64,000 nt of DNA from Lactifluus volemus (lineage: Eukaryota; Basidiomycota; Agaricomycetes; Russulales; Russulaceae): positions 124,001 to 188,000 of the forward strand of contig WTXI01000059.1 of NCBI GenBank assembly GCA_022376515.1. Reading direction: 5' to 3'. The notes below the pieces were generated by a model that saw nothing but the letters and a program-made list of their open reading frames with translations, searched no databases and was not told where the DNA came from. Each line of letters begins with the position of its first letter. Position 1 is the stretch's first letter. Below, in pieces: positions 62,406-64,000 of the stretch. A program made the translations under genes and the position numbers.

Positions 62406-64000
62406 TGAAGCTTCGTACGATAGGCGTGTACCTGCTTACGTCTTCTCTCCTGTCTTTGGGGCTAATGAGGTTTTGTTTTATTTGCAGTTATCGATTCGAT
62501 GATGATATAAGATGCGAGTAACAGCTGTTTATAACAGACGATCGGCTGTCGTCACATTTCAAAGATAACGACCCAGGTCTTTCCGCCTCTGCATCCGCTC
62601 TCTGTTCGAAGTTCTGCGGCAGTTTGTGTATGACGTGTACCACCTCGGGCTTGGTTTCGCCATCTGTCTCGATCTTGCAATGAATAGTCTTCCTATCACT
62701 TCCCCCATGCACTTATTTACACCTCTACGTATGTATACAGATACACGCGGGCATCGCACTGTCTCGTCCCTACATCATAGATATCTTACCGTCAGAATCA
62801 TCTCACTTTTTCCTTTGCATAAACGTCTCACTCCCCCCAATCAATGACCTTCCCACTCTTCCTCTCATCATTGTGTAACTAAAATGAGAAATGGATTGCA
62901 TCTCGTTTCCTATCTGATCTTACTATTTTTCCAGATCGGGAACTGTGGGGGTGTCAAGCGTAGAATGGAAGACGCACCCAACTTAATCATGACAGGTGGC
63001 ATCTCGACATAAGGACAGTAAACAAACGCAGATCTCCGCAGATTATAGACATAACGCTCTTTGCCGTGACTCGGAATTATATGCGATCCGACATGTCCGT
63101 TGCTAGTCATGAGTAGTACGACCATCACTGGCCCATCGTGCTCCACAACTGAGCTTGGTTGACAATCCGTTCGCTGCGTCTCACCTTTGGTATTTGGCAA
63201 CCTTTGAGGAACTCCCGGTGTGGGGTTACAGTCACGGGTTTGACGAAAGGCCAGATTGTGGCGGGGTACTAGTATTAGTATTCGAGCCGCGGCCGCGGCA
63301 GGGTGGGGGTCTACAGTCGACATGCGATCGCTTCGGCGCGGGGAGCGGTTGCCCCAATCTTTCGGGTGGAGTTGACCCTTTCTGTAAGGGGCAGAGGAAT
63401 TTTGCCACTTTACTCGGAGATATCTCCTCCGAGCGTCCAAATTACCATGCGATATTTTAACTATAAAGTCGCACTAAGGCTCCGAGAAAAAAGTTCCAAG
63501 TTTTTCCTCTTATGCTTTTGGATGAAAGCGCATCAAAATGAGGTGATGAATGGTTCCCGAATGTCCTGTGACAACTTTCTTGAGTTTCTGGTTTTGAAGC
63601 CTCTATTATTATACTGCACAAGTCAATGATAAACTGTGCAACAAATTTATCACTCTGGCTGGTGTGCCTGTCTATCTCCTATGTAAGTAAATATACTCGA
63701 GTTCTTCCACAACTCATTAGTCCCTTTCCCCGGTCCAGTGGACACATCCGCGCTCAGACGCTCGCCAGGTGAACTAAAGGAATAGCATCTCGCCCTCGAG
63801 CAGTCTCCGATGAATCTTGTTCTCTTGATGTTGACAAATGACTATTTGTATGGAATTGTACGCCCTGGTCCTTTCAATATGACACCAAATCGTAGGCAAG
63901 TAAAACACTGCACCTGCGAAGGTGACCCTATGCCGACTGGGCTTCGCTGAGTCTGTGCTATGCGCCGACGCAGTCGCTTGCGCAACAAGAGGCCGTCATA
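62406..64000. other. right edge, no gene seen
   Basis: 3' flank of the CBM21 gene and beyond. No splice-consistent coding sequence, RNA gene or long repeat recognised. Confidence 0.45.

Overview
This window is nuclear DNA of a filamentous fungus, most likely a mushroom-forming basidiomycete (Agaricomycetes). Nearly every gene is cut by many short introns (about 40-90 nt, GT...AG), there are micro-exons of 5-27 nt, and several families are ones I associate with basidiomycetes (TPR-CHAT, DUF2235 hydrolases, an F-box family, a PUF protein). I assign no species. Gene models below were built by hand: splice sites were chosen so that frame and family homology run through each junction, and every spliced CDS length was checked to be a multiple of three.

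Left core block (0.9-17.6 kb), in order: a mitochondrial-type NAD(P)-binding SDR (COQ11/NDUFA9-like, -), a conserved fungal protein with a beta-trefoil-like start (+), a DUF202 membrane protein (+), the shared RNA polymerase I/III subunit AC40 (-), agmatinase (+), a PalI/SUR7 tetraspan protein (-), elongation factor 2 (+) and an APH-fold kinase (+). Several neighbours are head-to-head pairs with very short shared promoters.

Accessory island (about 17.6-33.5 kb). It holds no recognisable core gene. It contains a frameshifted TPR-CHAT protease gene, a tandem array of DUF2235 (Tle1-like) alpha/beta-hydrolase genes (two with open reading frames, at least two relics), long direct repeats of their flanks, a 32-bp-arm hairpin, and an inverted, intron-containing copy of the 3' parts of the palI and agmatinase genes that sits 17 kb away on the left. 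The island seems to have grown by tandem duplication, unequal exchange and segmental capture. Both intact hydrolases have lost the usual nucleophile serine and catalytic aspartate, so they may be pseudo-enzymes.

Right core block (33.6-62.4 kb): a serine carboxypeptidase (-), a PUF-repeat RNA-binding protein (-), an F-box-like protein (+), histone H4 (-), RIB7 riboflavin reductase (+), the NTF2-like mRNA export factor NXT1 (-), an ISC1-type sphingolipid phospholipase C (+) and a CBM21/RVxF glycogen-targeting subunit of protein phosphatase 1 (+). Long stretches (38.8-42.1, 44.3-49.0, 53.7-60.6 and 62.4-64.0 kb) carry no gene I can support. H4/RIB7 and NXT1/ISC1 are also divergent pairs. The core genes are unrelated housekeeping functions (translation, transcription, mRNA export, vitamin and lipid metabolism, proteolysis); I see no biosynthetic cluster.
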